DNA of 64,000 bases from Cylindrotheca closterium (GCA_933822405.4 CAKOGP040002491.1:44865-108864), one strand, 5' to 3'; shown: positions 1-11,487, counted from the first letter of the stretch. The notes: generated by a model not told the origin, from the sequence alone. Numbers and translations are program-made.

Positions 1-463
1 ATCGCTTGACTGTTCCATGACCGCTCCAATAGAGAGTTGATGGATCAAAGAATTCGAGGCGCTGTACATGTCCCAAATCTTTCAAGACACGATGCTGCTT
101 CTCAGTTGCTTTTTCTGAAATTGTATCAATATTGTACAGACTGGAAGCAATTTCAGAAAGAGTCACCGAAGCAACAACAGCTTTTGTTTTACTGTTTTGC
201 ACGACAATCGACTTGGACAGTACTTTCTTTTCACGTTCTTCAGATGGAATCAGCAAGTAAGCAACAAGAGGTTGAGAAGGATGCATTGTTGTTATTTGTT
301 GCTTGTGTGTCGATGTCCGAGGGGTGGCAGTTGGAACTGATTTCGTCAAATGGATTGCCATTGCACTATGTGTGATGGACTGTAGATCTTGTCCAAGCAT
401 GACGTCTCCATGGGTCAAGGGAGGGGGTGTCAAAAGACGCAGCAGCTTTGGTTGAACCTTCAT
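1..463 (-). CDS. Unknown protein, N-terminal part, truncated by window edge
   Basis: An uninterrupted minus-strand frame of 154 codons runs from an ATG at 463-461 to the left edge of the window. The predicted protein begins MKVQPKLLRLLTPPPL and has a Ser/Thr/Pro-rich N-terminal ~60 residues followed by more ordered sequence such as VVASVTLSEIASSLYN and HRVLKDLGHVQRLEFF. The last part looks like a folded, helix-containing domain, but I do not recognise the family and no signal peptide is obvious. The upstream 300 bp (464-761) separate it from the 3' end of the ISWI gene, so it has its own promoter. The downstream part lies outside the window, and introns there cannot be judged. The weak alternative is a plus-strand frame over the same bases (37-375), which has no recognisable protein character. 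Confidence 0.6.
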   Translation of the reverse strand, partial: MKVQPKLLRLLTPPPLTHGDVMLGQDLQSITHSAMAIHLTKSVPTATPRTSTHKQQITTMHPSQPLVAYLLIPSEEREKKVLSKSIVVQNSKTKAVVASVTLSEIASSLYNIDTISEKATEKQHRVLKDLGHVQRLEFFDPSTLYWSGHGTVKR

Positions 464-761
464 AACTCAATTCACATCTGACGGATAAGGTCAAGTAGTG
501 ATTCTATGCAACGTAATGTAATGGAAACAAGGCTTGAATATCAAAACAGGCCTGAACTTTTCGTAGGTAATACGACGCTGAAATGAATTTTATGAAATGA
601 AATTGACAGGAGTGCGGGTCGACCAATTGGACTCAAAAATCTGAACACGAAATTTATGACGTCTCCAACCTGATATTGCACTGGACCGGTTCCCCATTCT
701 AATACAGCTAGAATTATCATGTCATATGCGTAGCTACAGTACTGTTTGATTCAAATCGTAC

Positions 762-3700
762 TCAATCCATTCTCAGCTTCTTAACCACGGGTTCTTTCTC
801 GTCCTCGTCTTCGTCTTCGGTCTCTTCACCATCATCTTGTTCCGATCCATCATCATCATCATCATCCTGTTCCGATCCATCATCTTGCACGGATGGTGAA
901 GGATTGCTCGAGGTCTCAGCCGGATCAGACGTTGTTGACGCCACGCTAGAAATAGAAGACCTCTTCTCCTTCTTCTTTTGCCTGCCAGCTTTTTTATCCT
1001 TCTGTTCTTCCTGCCATTTGATTTCATCTTCTTCAGCGCACTTTTCCCAGTCGTCAGGCCGCTCGTCAGGGGGCAAGAATTTGTAGAAACGGGGTCTTAA
1101 GTAGAACATGAATGCTCTTCCTGCTTTCTTCTCTCTTTCTACTGGAGTAACACATCTTGGGATATCTTTCGTCGTGACCTCACCTAGACGGAGGGTTACT
1201 TGACGAACTGACACTGTGGGGTTTTCTTCAGCAAATTGATTGATGAGTTTCATCCTCTCGCCAGTTCCACCCGCCCCAATACGACGACAAAACTCAGGGA
1301 ATAATTCATCTGGAATGGACATTCGCTTATTTCCTTGTGATGTGACACGAGGCTTCAGCTGCCCGCTCGAATTCTTCATCAGCTTTGATCCCTTCTTCTT
1401 TCCTGCTGTTGTCATCTTCATCTTCTTTGGAGCATGGAAAGTATTCGTCGCAACCTTTCGTTTCTTCCCGCTTTTCTTGTCTTCTTTCCATGCCTTGTAT
1501 ATCGCCTTCTTCTCAGACGCAATCAGCTTTTCACGAGTTTCCATTCTCTTCTGACATAATTTTCGCCTAGTAGTGACCTCAGTGCATGCTTCACACTTGC
1601 CACATTCTGGGACTTGGAGGATACGTTTGTTGATGCGCGCCTCAAGTTCACCATTCTCAATTTCAGGAGGCTCCTCCTTAGCATCTTTTGGCTTTTTCAG
1701 TGTAATATTACTGTAGTTGACATACTAGAAAGGACAAGCATATTTAGACTCAGGCTTTAAAAAAAAGAGAAACAAGAACAATTACATACCTGATCTCCTC
1801 TCAAAATTGATTCCTTCGTACTTTCCGCAACACCGAGACACCTAGTGACCTGTGCTTCGATCATTCGAAGACGAGCAATGCAAGGCTCTCGTTCTTGCTG
1901 CCGCTCTCGGAGCACAGCGGCAGCATCGTCGCTTAGGTTGTCAAGTGGAGGTGGGTCTTTTCCCTCCATCTCAAGTTTTTGAGCCTCGGCTTCCCACTCG
2001 TCCATCTCTTTCACTTCATCAAGAAGCTTTTGAGCAGCGATGAGAGTTGCAGATTTCTTGTTCTTCATTGCTTTTTCTCGTGCTTCTAGTTCGCGTTCCA
2101 TTTGCCTCATACGATAATCACAACGCTTAGCAATCATAGACGTTGTCATACCTTGCACAGTGTGTTGGAACTTGAGCCTGCCATCCTTCCGCAAACTCTC
2201 TCTTACGGAATCCCAATTGCCATACCCGTGCAAGTTCACTGCATATAGAAGGGCACGGTCTTGCTCCAGGGAAAAATGAGTTGTACCCTTGTTGGCAAAG
2301 ACCATTTCATTTCTAGGGTCGTCAAATGTCGATACGAACTTTGAAAGGAGTGCGGTCAATTTCTTCTGTTTTGCGATCTTCTTTTCTCCTTTCTCAATAT
2401 TCGAAACGACACGTTCCCATTCGTCCTTTAGCTCGGTTGGCCCATATTCCCAGAATGCACGACTGTAGGGTTCGACCTCTTTCACTGACATATCCATGTC
2501 TGCAGAGATACTTGCGATATCCTCACGGCCATATTTCGCACATGCCTTAATAAACTGAAAATACTGACTCCTACTCCAGTTACCGAATCCTTCATCCAAG
2601 AGTTCGATCTTTTCTTGCCCAAGCTCGTCAGGCAATAGTGTTCTGGCATTATCTAGGAAATCACGTGGAGGAAGTTTTCCAGCCTCCCTAAGCGTGGCAT
2701 ATGTTTCGAATTCCAACTTCCCGAGTTCTAGCAAGCGCTCTCTGTTGTAAAAGTGATGATCTTCCATGGAGGGCAAGCGCAAATTCTTCGGTAATTTGAT
2801 TCGCTGGTTGTTAACAACCATAGATTTCTTGGGGTGCATGATAGGGTTATAACTTGTTGGTGGCGGACGCCTCTCGCGCTTTCCCATTGAATTAGCAGCC
2901 AACATTCGCAATTGATCTCGAAGCTCACGGTCACTGTAGTCAACACCTTCAAACGTCTGCGCAGATACCCCACCATCAAGACGGAAATCCAAAAGATCCC
3001 CTTTCTCCGCTTTTTGAATTTTCTCTGCAATCTCTTTTGTTTTGGCTTGACCACGTGCCAGGATGACATCGATATCCTCATCTGTGATAGTTGACTCTTC
3101 AGAACGAAATATTGTATCAGCCCCAAAACGTACGGCAGCCATAATTTCTTCTTTTGAAACTTTGTCCTTGTCTTTTAATCTCCCCTGTTGAACCACCATT
3201 GCGTCAAGCTTCAGTTTCTGCTGGGCGCGTTCCACAATCTTCTCTTCAACGGTGTTCTCACTAACAAGACGGTACACACTAACTGGCTTCTTTTGACCCA
3301 GTCTGTGACAACGATCTTGAGCTTGCAAGTCCTGTTGCGGGTTCCAGTCACTATCGTACAAAATGCAGGTATCCGCCGTCTGCAAGTTAATTCCAAGTCC
3401 TCCTGCACGTGTCGATAGAATGAAGCAGAATATTTCGCTGTTGGGCTTGTTAAACTCATCAATGGCAAACTCTCGGTCCTCGTATGCCGTGTTTCCGTCA
3501 ATCCGACAGTACTGGAATGCGGCAAATGTTGATATGAGATTGATGTCCAGGACAAAAACCAAAATAGGAAACCAAACTTACTTTGTGTCCGCGCATCACC
3601 ATGTAATCTTCCAAGATATCCAACACTCGGGTCATTTGTGTGAAGATCAACACACGGCTGTCACGTTCCTTCAGTTTCTTCAACAGTTTATCAACCATGA

Positions 3701-5633
3701 ATAATTTTCCGCAGTTCTCTACAAGATGCTCTCCGAGTGGATCTAACGTGCGGTCTTCTACACCCTCGAATAAGTATGGGTGTCCACAACACTTTCGAAG
3801 TTGCATGACAATGTTTAGCACTGCAGTCCTGTTCTTTCCCGAGCTTCCAGTGATACTGTCGAGATCACGAAGCAAGAGCTTCTTGTAGAGTTGCTTCTGC
3901 ATTTTTGACATACCAACCATAATAATTGTCTCTGTTTTAGGGGGGAGCCCTTTCGCAACATCCGCCTTCAATCGACGCAACATGAATGGACGCAGAATCT
4001 TGTGAAGCTGAGAGATCATATTCTTCTTTGCATCCTCATCGTCAATCTCCAAGTTGAACCATTCATCAAATTGATCTGCTGACGAGAAGATATCCGGTAA
4101 AAGAAAGTTAAGAAGTGCCCACAGCTCCCGAAGGTTGTTCTGTAAAGGTGTTCCCGTAAGTAGCAACCGATTGAAAGTGCGAAAGCTACGCACAGTTGTA
4201 CTGAACATACTAGCGTCATTTTTGAGACGATGTGCTTCGTCGATGATTAGATATTTCCAGGCAAATTTTTGCAACGTTTTCTTTTCAGAGTTGCAGATTT
4301 CGTATGTCGTGACACACACATCCCATCGTCTTGGGTTGTTCGAGTTGTCATCCACCAATTCGCCATGTTCATCCATGATCTGTCGGTCTGGGCGTCTCCC
4401 ATCGTGCGCCGCAGCTTCATTGGAAAAAAACTCTTCAACCATCTGCTCTCTCGTTTCACGGGAGCCGTGGAATCGGATTGCCCGAAGACTGGGGCACCAA
4501 CGCTTTAGCTCGTTCATCCAATTTGAAAGTGTGGACTTGGGGACGCAGATCAGATGCGGACCTTGGATCTTCAGATACTCCCAGTGATATGCCATGATGG
4601 ATATACTTTGTAGTGTTTTCCCAAGACCCATCTAAAAGAACAGAAGCAATTGTCAGTGTTTCTTGTTGCCAAGAAAAGTGCAAACCCCAGCCTTTTAGGA
4701 AGGCTCACCTCATCGGCTAAAATACCGTTCAACCCCTTTTCTGCTAAGTGGATCATCCAGTTCAGTGACTCAACCTGGTATGGCTTGAGCTTGCCGAATT
4801 TGATACAACTTGGTTGTTTCGTGAGGAATACATGTTGCTCTTCCTCTTCCTCCTCTTCTTCATCTCCAGACTCCTTGTCGTGGATGTGATGTGGTTTCTT
4901 CTCTGTGCGGGCACCACGACCCTTTGCTTTTGGGTCTTCGGCCGGTGCGTCGTCATTCATCTCCCCTTTTCCCATCTTCAGTTTTGCAAAGATTGGCGAC
5001 TGCTTGAAGAGGTACTCCAAACGATTTGCAGCCTTTTTGGATTCTTCCTTGTCAAGCTTCTTATGTTGCTTGGCGAGCGCCTTTTCTTCTTCGGCACGTT
5101 GGCGTTGGCGCTCTTCCACTTCGGCCTTCTTCTCGGCAATCAATCGATCTCTTTCGGCGCGCTCGTCATCATCCATTTCATCTTCCCTTTTCTGGCGCCT
5201 TCGTTCGCGGTCTTTTTCCTTTCGTTCACGCTCTTCGTCTTGTGCTTTGCGAGCCCCTCTGCTTCGGGCATCTTCTCCCTGTTGGACAAACTGAGCGTTT
5301 CGTCGTTTTTCTTGCTGTGCCAATCGAGCAGCATCGGCCTCGGCAGATTCTCGATCAAAGCGCTCTTTGTCTTTGTGTTCGAGATCAAAGTACTTTTGCT
5401 TGCCGTCGTCTGACATTGCTTTCCATCGAGACGCAAGCTGCGAGTAACGACAGATTCTGGTTAGAGGTTTCATTTAAACTAAGTGTACCTCAACACTGAT
5501 GATTCCATTGCCGTGAACTCACCTCAGTCATGGCATCCCCCATACTCAGATTGAGCTCTTTGCGAATGACAGAGAGCTGATCACTCTGAAAGTAGAGGAA
5601 GGCGGTCTTCGCCTTTTTGACTTGCAGAGGCAT
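762..5633 (-). CDS. ISWI-family chromatin-remodelling ATPase with N-terminal HMG box
   Basis: SNF2-type nucleosome-sliding ATPase acting in the nucleus. Five exons: 5633-5523, 5437-4709, 4631-3582, 3511-1790 and 1724-762. All four introns (64-85 bp) have GT-AG ends and are phase 0, giving about 1524 aa. Residues ~5-70 form an HMG box (KKAKTAFLYFQSD...LASRWKAMSDDGKQKY), followed by a long charged linker. The ATPase core shows LADEMGLGKT (Walker A, split by intron 2), IIDEAH (motif II), LLLTGTPLQNN and the C-lobe with QAQDRCHRLGQ. After the core come HAND, SANT (QYFQFIKACAKYGRED) and SLIDE regions in the order of animal and plant ISWI. The last exon adds a cysteine cluster VPECGKCEAC...LC like half of a CXXC zinc finger, then an acidic tail with a duplicated DDGSEQDD stretch. 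The HMG box and cysteine cluster are not part of canonical ISWI. Family assignment is very sure; the role of the added domains is inference. Confidence 0.93.
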
Positions 5634-6341
5634 GGTTTTGGTACGTTGGCTTTCAATCTAAGTCTAGTCTGGAGTCAATGCCAATGATGCAACAATGATG
5701 AAAGTTGATGCTTGTCGTAAACAGCACTGTGCGGCTGGTTGGTCAAGGTTTCCTTTGTGTCAATCGCGCTGCGAAGAAATTCGACGTGGTTATGTTATTG
5801 ATACTCAAAGGTTTGCTGGGACTGGATTTTCAACAGTTCACAGTTAGCGTAAATTGAATCAATGCAACTACACTAACGGCCAATGAAAGTATGAGAGTGG
5901 GATGTGAACCTTTAGAGTATGCAGTGTAATCTATTGCAAATCGATGCGAGCGAGTTGGAATTGCGATCAATGCATAGTTTTGACGAGGCCGCCGTACAAA
6001 AAGTTTGACGTCGAGCTCCGTGCTCCGGTCTTTTCAGTTTGCAACATCAGTTTCGTTGAGCGAGCCCACGACAACAAACACTTGTTCGATTACCGGTATT
6101 TGTTTTTTGTCATATCCATTTCTGGTCTGTCTGTCCTCCTCTGTAGGATCGTGTACAGTAATGTACTATGGGCTAATGATTTCGCAATCGCGCATAAATT
6201 TCGCGCAGGAAAAGATTTCGCGGGCGAAAATCCGCAAGCCAGCCAGAGTAGTGGCAATAGTCGATGGATTGGCGTTCTCCATCATAGCCAAGGTCACCAC
6301 GACTATTACGCATTTCTTTCTATAGTTTACTCTTTGGGGCT
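5634..6341. other. Intergenic region upstream of the ISWI gene
   Basis: About 700 bp between the ISWI start codon and the 3' end of the coiled-coil gene, both on the minus strand. It should contain the ISWI promoter and the 3' flank... of its upstream neighbour. Frames of up to 133 codons exist on the plus strand, but they lack domain character and I do not call them. No RNA gene or clear repeat was seen. Confidence 0.4.
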
Positions 6342-9300
6342 CTAAAAATTGCTGAACATGGCACCTACGCATCCCTTGGTAGTCGGTGCGACAAGCAAGG
6401 ATTCTAGCTGCCCAGCGCTTGTTGATACATTCGATACCTGTTCGTTTACTCTCTGGGTTTCGTCCTCTAGTTTTGATAGAATACGGGCAGTGTTAGCATC
6501 TCCAATCATGGCCTGGATTTCCTCAAGAGTTTTTGGTTTCCAATCAGATAACGGATCGGGTTTGCCATTGGATTTTCTTCGAAGTGAAGAAAATTCTCGG
6601 CCGAAACGGAGAGCAAGCTGACGTATTCCACCCTCAAAGTGATCTGCGCTCTCTTGGAGAACTTGATGCTGCAACAGCACCTTTGGTATTATAGTTCCTT
6701 TGACGAAATCTTTCACTCGGGCACTTGCCTTCTTTTCCTCCTCAAGTTTTGCAATAACAGTCATGAGTTCGTTCTTGGCTGCCAGCCTCTTGCTCTTGTG
6801 GTCTTCAATCTCATTCGAATAACGGGACAATTTGGCTTCCAAGGTTCCTCCAACTTTGCTCATCTTTTCGGAATCATTCTTCATCTTGGCCATGTCACGT
6901 TGTAGCTCTCGATTTCTTGTCTGTGCTTGTACCCACTGGCTATGCAGTTGCTTGTAGCGCTGGTTGAAGTCTTTCAATGAGCGTGTTGTCTGATCTAATT
7001 CTGCTTGGAGTGAAACATTATCGACATTGCTAGAACGGGCTTCTTCCGTTTTTGCTTCAACGAAGAATTTCATTCGTCGTTTACGCTCTTCATTCAGCTT
7101 CTTTTCGTGCTTAAGCTGCCCTTCCAATTGCTTGTTGCGGTCCTCGGCGTACTTCTTCCAGTTTCCAAGCTCCTTGCGGAACCGATCTCTCTCAAATTTG
7201 ATCTGTGCCATCTTGTCTTTTGTTTGTTTCAACTCTGCGTCCAATTCGTTCATCTTAAGCTCGTAGTGCTCAGCTGCGTTCACTTTGATGGCTGCGTTTT
7301 TCTTCGCCTCATGCAACTGAGTAGTATTGGAACTTAATCGCCGCCCTTGTTCATCCCTTTCCTCCCGGATCCCAATAATCTCTTCTTCCATTTTCTTGTT
7401 GGACTGCATCAATTTGTCAATTGCCCCCTTCATTTGCAATAATCTCTCTTTTGAAGTCGTTTGCAGTGCATTGAACTGTTCCGCAACCTTGTCCAGCTTT
7501 TCCTTAGTCTTTTTCGCAGTTGTTTCCGAATCCTGTCGCTTGCTCATTTCAGTTTGCAACTTGCTGTTTAGATCTTCGATGAGATCCTTCTTTAGCTCGT
7601 TTTCTTCGGCACCTTGCTGCAACTTCATAGATTTGTCCTTCAATTGCTTCACTGTCTCCTGTGAAGCATGCAATTTCTTTTCAAGAGACTTGATAAGTCT
7701 TGAAGAGCCATCTTTGCTAGCCTGGAGTTCCTTCTGTAATGTCTGAATCTGCCGTGCAGAATCTTCTTTACGAGCCTGCAAGTCTTCCTCGAGTGTCTGA
7801 ATCTGTTTCAATGACCCATCCTTACTAGTCCTAAGCTCTTTCTCGAGGGCTGCGATACGTGCAATAAATTTCGCATTCTGGTCTGAGAGGGCTGTGTTTT
7901 GGACCGAATTTACTTCCGCGTTTTGGCCTACACCGTCTGCCAATAATGGGTTTTCAAAACTTTCTTGCTTTTTTTCTTCGAAAGATTCATTTGCTAAAGT
8001 TGCCTTCGCGTCGACATCATCCTGTACAAGATCTTGCTTCTTTTGTAGTCCTTCAGTAGCATTTTCCTCTAGGTCTTGTGTAGCCTTTTCCGAATCGTCT
8101 TTTGGATCTCCATTTTCATTTTTCTTTTCCGTTTCGAAAGTGTTTTGCTCTTTGTCAGTCTGGTTTTCCAGTTGTGCCGTGGGCGCGTTCTCAACATCGT
8201 CCTCATTTGATTTCTCTGCGTTCTTGGGTAAGCTTGTCTTCTTTTCTTGTCCATCGATTTTGGCCTTGTCTGTGTTCGATGTTGCGATCGGCAATTTTTC
8301 GATCTTGAGACCAAACAGTGAGGTTACAGCAGAGGCAGTTAAACCCTGTTTCACCCCCTTTTCTTTGCTTTCAGAGTTTCCACTTCCTTTCGTCTGCATG
8401 CCAGCTGTCGTTGTTACCGGTGTTACATCAGTCGTCTTTTCAGCCAGGTCATTTGTACTTTCAGAAGTCGTTGATGTGTTCTTTGGATGCGGCACTTTCG
8501 GAGGTTTGACATCGCCGTCCTCTTCATTCTCCATTGTCTTGCCTTCATCCTTCCTCTCTCCCGAGGAGGTTGATACTGCGACATTGTGTTCGGGTGCATC
8601 CGTGCTGGGAGTTTCACTAGCACTCTCCATGCTTGCGGCATCTTTTCTCTCGAACTCCCTGTTGGAAGGATGCTGACTACCCACAGGTTGCATGTTTTCT
8701 GGAAGAGTGGACTCCTCCACTTTGAATACGTTGGATACAGCGTTCTTTTGCTTGATTGTACCGGCAAGATTACTAGATGCTTCGCCGAGCCTTGACAAAC
8801 CAACTTTCAAACTAACACCTCCTTTCGACTGGAGTTGTTTGAGCTGTGCACCACTCTTGCTCGAAAAGGATCGGAACATGTTCGATGCCATTCCAAAATC
8901 GAGTTTCTGGTTTACCATTCCGATTTTAATTGGCGGTATGGCTTTTGCTGGCTCGTCAGCTTTCTGTCCTTGTTGTCCCATCTTCTCTTGAGCCCCATTT
9001 GTTGCGGCGTTGATATTTGCATGTGGCTTTTCGTCCGAGGCCTTACTTTTGTTTTGCCCTTTTCCTGGAATCGCGGCACTATCTTCCTGCTTCGAGTTTT
9101 CTGACTTGTCGTCATTTCCGTTTTGTGGCATACTTGGTTCTGTTGGCTTCGATTGACTTTCTCCAATCAGTGCTTCTTTCGAATCGCCACTGCTTTCGCG
9201 TTCAAGCTTGGAGGTTTCAGTAGTAGCTACAGCAGGAGGATCGGGTACAGAATTCGCTTTTTCTTCTGGACACGTCGGGCCGACCTTTTTTATTTTTGCG

Positions 9301-10328
9301 ACTTCTTCAGATGGGGCAGTTTCTGGTTGCTTTTGTACAGTAGGAGGTGTCGAGGTGGAAGGTGCTTCGTCCATAGCTTCGGCCGTCTCTGTCAATGCCT
9401 TGTCAGTCGGCGTTTCAAGCGGAGACAAAGAAATCGCCGGGACCACAGTTATATTTTCCAACTTCGACGTTTCGTTTTGGTCCTCTTGCGCGGTTTGAGC
9501 TGTTGTTGTTGTTCTTTCGATACATTGGGTCTCCACTAGTTGGTTACCATCGCCAGACTTTCCCACGGCATAAGTTGACGTGCTGGATTGTTCGGATGCT
9601 GCAGTTGAATCTCCGAACAAATCCAAAGCTTGGGCACCCACAGGTATTTCATCAGTTTGCTCTACAGGAGAAAAGGGATCTACAGAAGAATCCGCAGCCT
9701 GTGCTGCGGCTTCAGTTGCGAAAGATGCTACAGAGAGATCTGGCGCTGCTGACTGTGGGGATTGATCAGAAAAGGGATCAAATACATTGCCTATAGCATC
9801 GTTTGTTGTTGAAGCAGCGAATCGATCCGGATGGGAAGCAGAAGGCTGATCCGGAAATGGATCGAGTGGAGGATCCCCTTTTGTTTGTTGTGTGGGAGGG
9901 GTACATGGGTCTGTCGCCAGGCCGGGATTAGCTGGGAAAGGCTTTACTCCCATCTTTGGATCCGAAGGTACGGGTACAGCAAAGCTGGCTGGAAAGTCTA
10001 GTAAACCGTTTACACTCGACTGTTGCTGCTCCTGAGGTTCGGACTGTGTTTGGGTTTGTAACTCGGTCTTATCATCAGAAAATGGCAACTGCGACACCCC
10101 ATCTCCAGCATCTTTATCTTTTCCATTTTCTAAATCATTGATTGGTGATCCTGATGGAACTTGTTCTTTGGTCTTGATCGGAGATCCACTTAGAAAATCC
10201 ATCGTTGGGATCGGAGCCGTCGGTTGAGTTTGGCTGGCACTTTCATTCGCTGGTGCAGCAAATGCCATGTCACCTAACAAGTCCCCGTCCATTCTGCTAT
10301 TTCTTTGTAGCACTTTGTCAAAGTTCAA
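6342..10328 (-). CDS. Large coiled-coil protein with DPF motifs, possible membrane-trafficking adaptor
   Basis: Intronless frame of 1328 aa. The N-terminal ~250 residues are disordered and carry short peptides typical of endocytic and Golgi adaptors: LDPFPD (~155), FDPFSD (~183), VDPFSP (~217), LDLFGD (~236), plus LLGD and LLDF near the start. Known DPF/DPW peptides bind the AP-2 alpha appendage, and acidic LDLF-like peptides resemble clathrin boxes. Residues ~250-830 are low-complexity, Ser/Thr/Lys/Glu-rich. Residues ~835-1230 form a long coiled coil with two or three near-repeats of the type LEKELRTSKDGS, ending in a helical domain (LLQHQVLQESADHFEGGIRQLALRFG) and a short tail. This layout resembles golgins and EPS15-like proteins, but I see no EH or GRIP domain. 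A second in-frame ATG follows 12 residues later (MDGDLLGD). The trafficking role is inferred from motifs only. Confidence 0.8.
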   Translation of the reverse strand: MNFDKVLQRNSRMDGDLLGDMAFAAPANESASQTQPTAPIPTMDFLSGSPIKTKEQVPSGSPINDLENGKDKDAGDGVSQLPFSDDKTELQTQTQSEPQEQQQSSVNGLLDFPASFAVPVPSDPKMGVKPFPANPGLATDPCTPPTQQTKGDPPLDPFPDQPSASHPDRFAASTTNDAIGNVFDPFSDQSPQSAAPDLSVASFATEAAAQAADSSVDPFSPVEQTDEIPVGAQALDLFGDSTAASEQSSTSTYAVGKSGDGNQLVETQCIERTTTTAQTAQEDQNETSKLENITVVPAISLSPLETPTDKALTETAEAMDEAPSTSTPPTVQKQPETAPSEEVAKIKKVGPTCPEEKANSVPDPPAVATTETSKLERESSGDSKEALIGESQSKPTEPSMPQNGNDDKSENSKQEDSAAIPGKGQNKSKASDEKPHANINAATNGAQEKMGQQGQKADEPAKAIPPIKIGMVNQKLDFGMASNMFRSFSSKSGAQLKQLQSKGGVSLKVGLSRLGEASSNLAGTIKQKNAVSNVFKVEESTLPENMQPVGSQHPSNREFERKDAASMESASETPSTDAPEHNVAVSTSSGERKDEGKTMENEEDGDVKPPKVPHPKNTSTTSESTNDLAEKTTDVTPVTTTAGMQTKGSGNSESKEKGVKQGLTASAVTSLFGLKIEKLPIATSNTDKAKIDGQEKKTSLPKNAEKSNEDDVENAPTAQLENQTDKEQNTFETEKKNENGDPKDDSEKATQDLEENATEGLQKKQDLVQDDVDAKATLANESFEEKKQESFENPLLADGVGQNAEVNSVQNTALSDQNAKFIARIAALEKELRTSKDGSLKQIQTLEEDLQARKEDSARQIQTLQKELQASKDGSSRLIKSLEKKLHASQETVKQLKDKSMKLQQGAEENELKKDLIEDLNSKLQTEMSKRQDSETTAKKTKEKLDKVAEQFNALQTTSKERLLQMKGAIDKLMQSNKKMEEEIIGIREERDEQGRRLSSNTTQLHEAKKNAAIKVNAAEHYELKMNELDAELKQTKDKMAQIKFERDRFRKELGNWKKYAEDRNKQLEGQLKHEKKLNEERKRRMKFFVEAKTEEARSSNVDNVSLQAELDQTTRSLKDFNQRYKQLHSQWVQAQTRNRELQRDMAKMKNDSEKMSKVGGTLEAKLSRYSNEIEDHKSKRLAAKNELMTVIAKLEEEKKASARVKDFVKGTIIPKVLLQHQVLQESADHFEGGIRQLALRFGREFSSLRRKSNGKPDPLSDWKPKTLEEIQAMIGDANTARILSKLEDETQRVNEQVSNVSTSAGQLESLLVAPTTKGCVGAMFSNF

Positions 10329-10791
10329 CTGGTTTTACTTTGCTGACAAAAGCGAGATATAGGGAGGAACAACAATAACAACAACAACAACAATGACTTC
10401 ACGAATAGGGCCTGATTTAGTAGATCGGTCAACCGACACTTGATGTTGTTGCAGATCGGACAGGTCCATTTTCTCGAATGCTCAAAGTAATCGGACGTCT
10501 GTTATCGTCCGTCTCACTCGGTTGATCTGTTTCGGACAGTTTTTGTCAACGGATAGTACACGGACATTTGAATCACTCCAACGTTCGCCCGCGGCCCGCG
10601 CTCACAACTGTACTGTACGACAAAACTGGTACCTGGTAGCACACACGTGTATAACTTACTGTACACCAAACAATGGAACCATATCGAAACGCAAAAGTTT
10701 GAAGTGAAGGCGGAACAAACAAAGTGAGCCTCCATCCACACTCAACGATCAGATAAGAGAAAGACCTGGGAAAACAAGAACAGTAGAAACC
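10329..10791. promoter_or_regulatory. Divergent intergenic region with AAC microsatellite
   Basis: The 463 bp lie between two divergently transcribed genes and must hold both promoters. Just upstream of the coiled-coil gene is an (AAC)n-type run at about 10368-10392. The half nearest the small plus-strand gene contains several GTAC words (around 10610-10670, including GGTACC). No TATA box can be assigned with confidence. Confidence 0.45.
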
Positions 10792-11487
10792 ATGTTTGAT
10801 CCAAATAAAGTCGCTAGTAAGAAAAAAGAAGATGAAGAGCGAAAAGTGGCATTGAGACAGATTGAAACTTGGTCCATGGAAATTATCCCATCTGAAATTC
10901 GAGGTGACGCAGTCGTAGCAGCTCGAGAGGTTATCTGTGGTGATCCAGAATGCGCACCGATTGATACTGCAGTGACCATTGTGTTTAACAAGTACGTGCA
11001 TATGGAGCCTTTTCGGAGTTGTCTTGTCGTTTGTTCTATATCAAACTAAATCCACATTTGTTTTTCCTGCTTTCTTCCTCCAATCAATAGAGGAAAAGAT
11101 GGGATGTTTGGACTCCCAATGGAGGCAAAAGAAGTCACCAAAGAAATACTAAAAATCGGCTTTCCAACCCCAGAGGTATTGCACAAATGGCAGAGCGGGG
11201 AAGAAGCGGAATGGCCTCCGCTAGAGGATGATGTGGAATTGGATGAAGCTATGATGGGTCAATTGCCAAAACTACGATTCGATATAGATTCTAAGGTACT
11301 ATGCCGCATTGGTGAAAATGCCGAGACGGACTGGGCAGCAGGAACGGTTATCAAACTGTGGTATCGCGAACCGAGATGGCCACGGGGATCCTTTGCCCCG
11401 TACCAAGTCCGACTGGATGATGGCCGAGAAATTTTTGCACCGGCAGATATGGAGCAAGTGATCAAGGCGGCTCCAATAGGGCGGTGA
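10792..11487 (+). CDS. Conserved algal-type protein with SH3/Tudor-like C-terminal domain
   Basis: Two exons, 10792-10991 and 11091-11487, joined across a 99-bp GT-AG intron that restores VFNKGKDGMFGLP, give 198 aa. The N-terminal half is helical and charged (KKKEDEERKVALRQIETWSM), then CGDPECAPIDTAVTIVF. The C-terminal ~60 residues read VLCRIGENAETDWAAGTV, LWYRE, WP and PYQVRLDDG, ending in IFAPADMEQVI. This beta-rich pattern recurs in many uncharacterised algal proteins, often beside ankyrin or MYND domains, and looks like an SH3- or Tudor-like barrel. The molecular role is unknown. No targeting peptide is seen, so a cytosolic or nuclear location is likely. Frame continuity across the intron makes the model firm. 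Confidence 0.82.

Noticed and set aside
4814..5499. Plus-strand hydrophobic frames over the ISWI gene
   Set aside because: They are antisense of the Lys/Glu/Arg-rich linker, which gives Phe/Leu/Ser-rich shadows.
5944..6345. 133-codon plus-strand frame between two genes
   Set aside because: No domain, no signal peptide, and atypical composition; likely a chance frame in a promoter/3' region.
7894..8676. 260-codon plus-strand Ser/Phe-rich frame
   Set aside because: It is the shadow of the low-complexity region of the coiled-coil gene and has no independent features.
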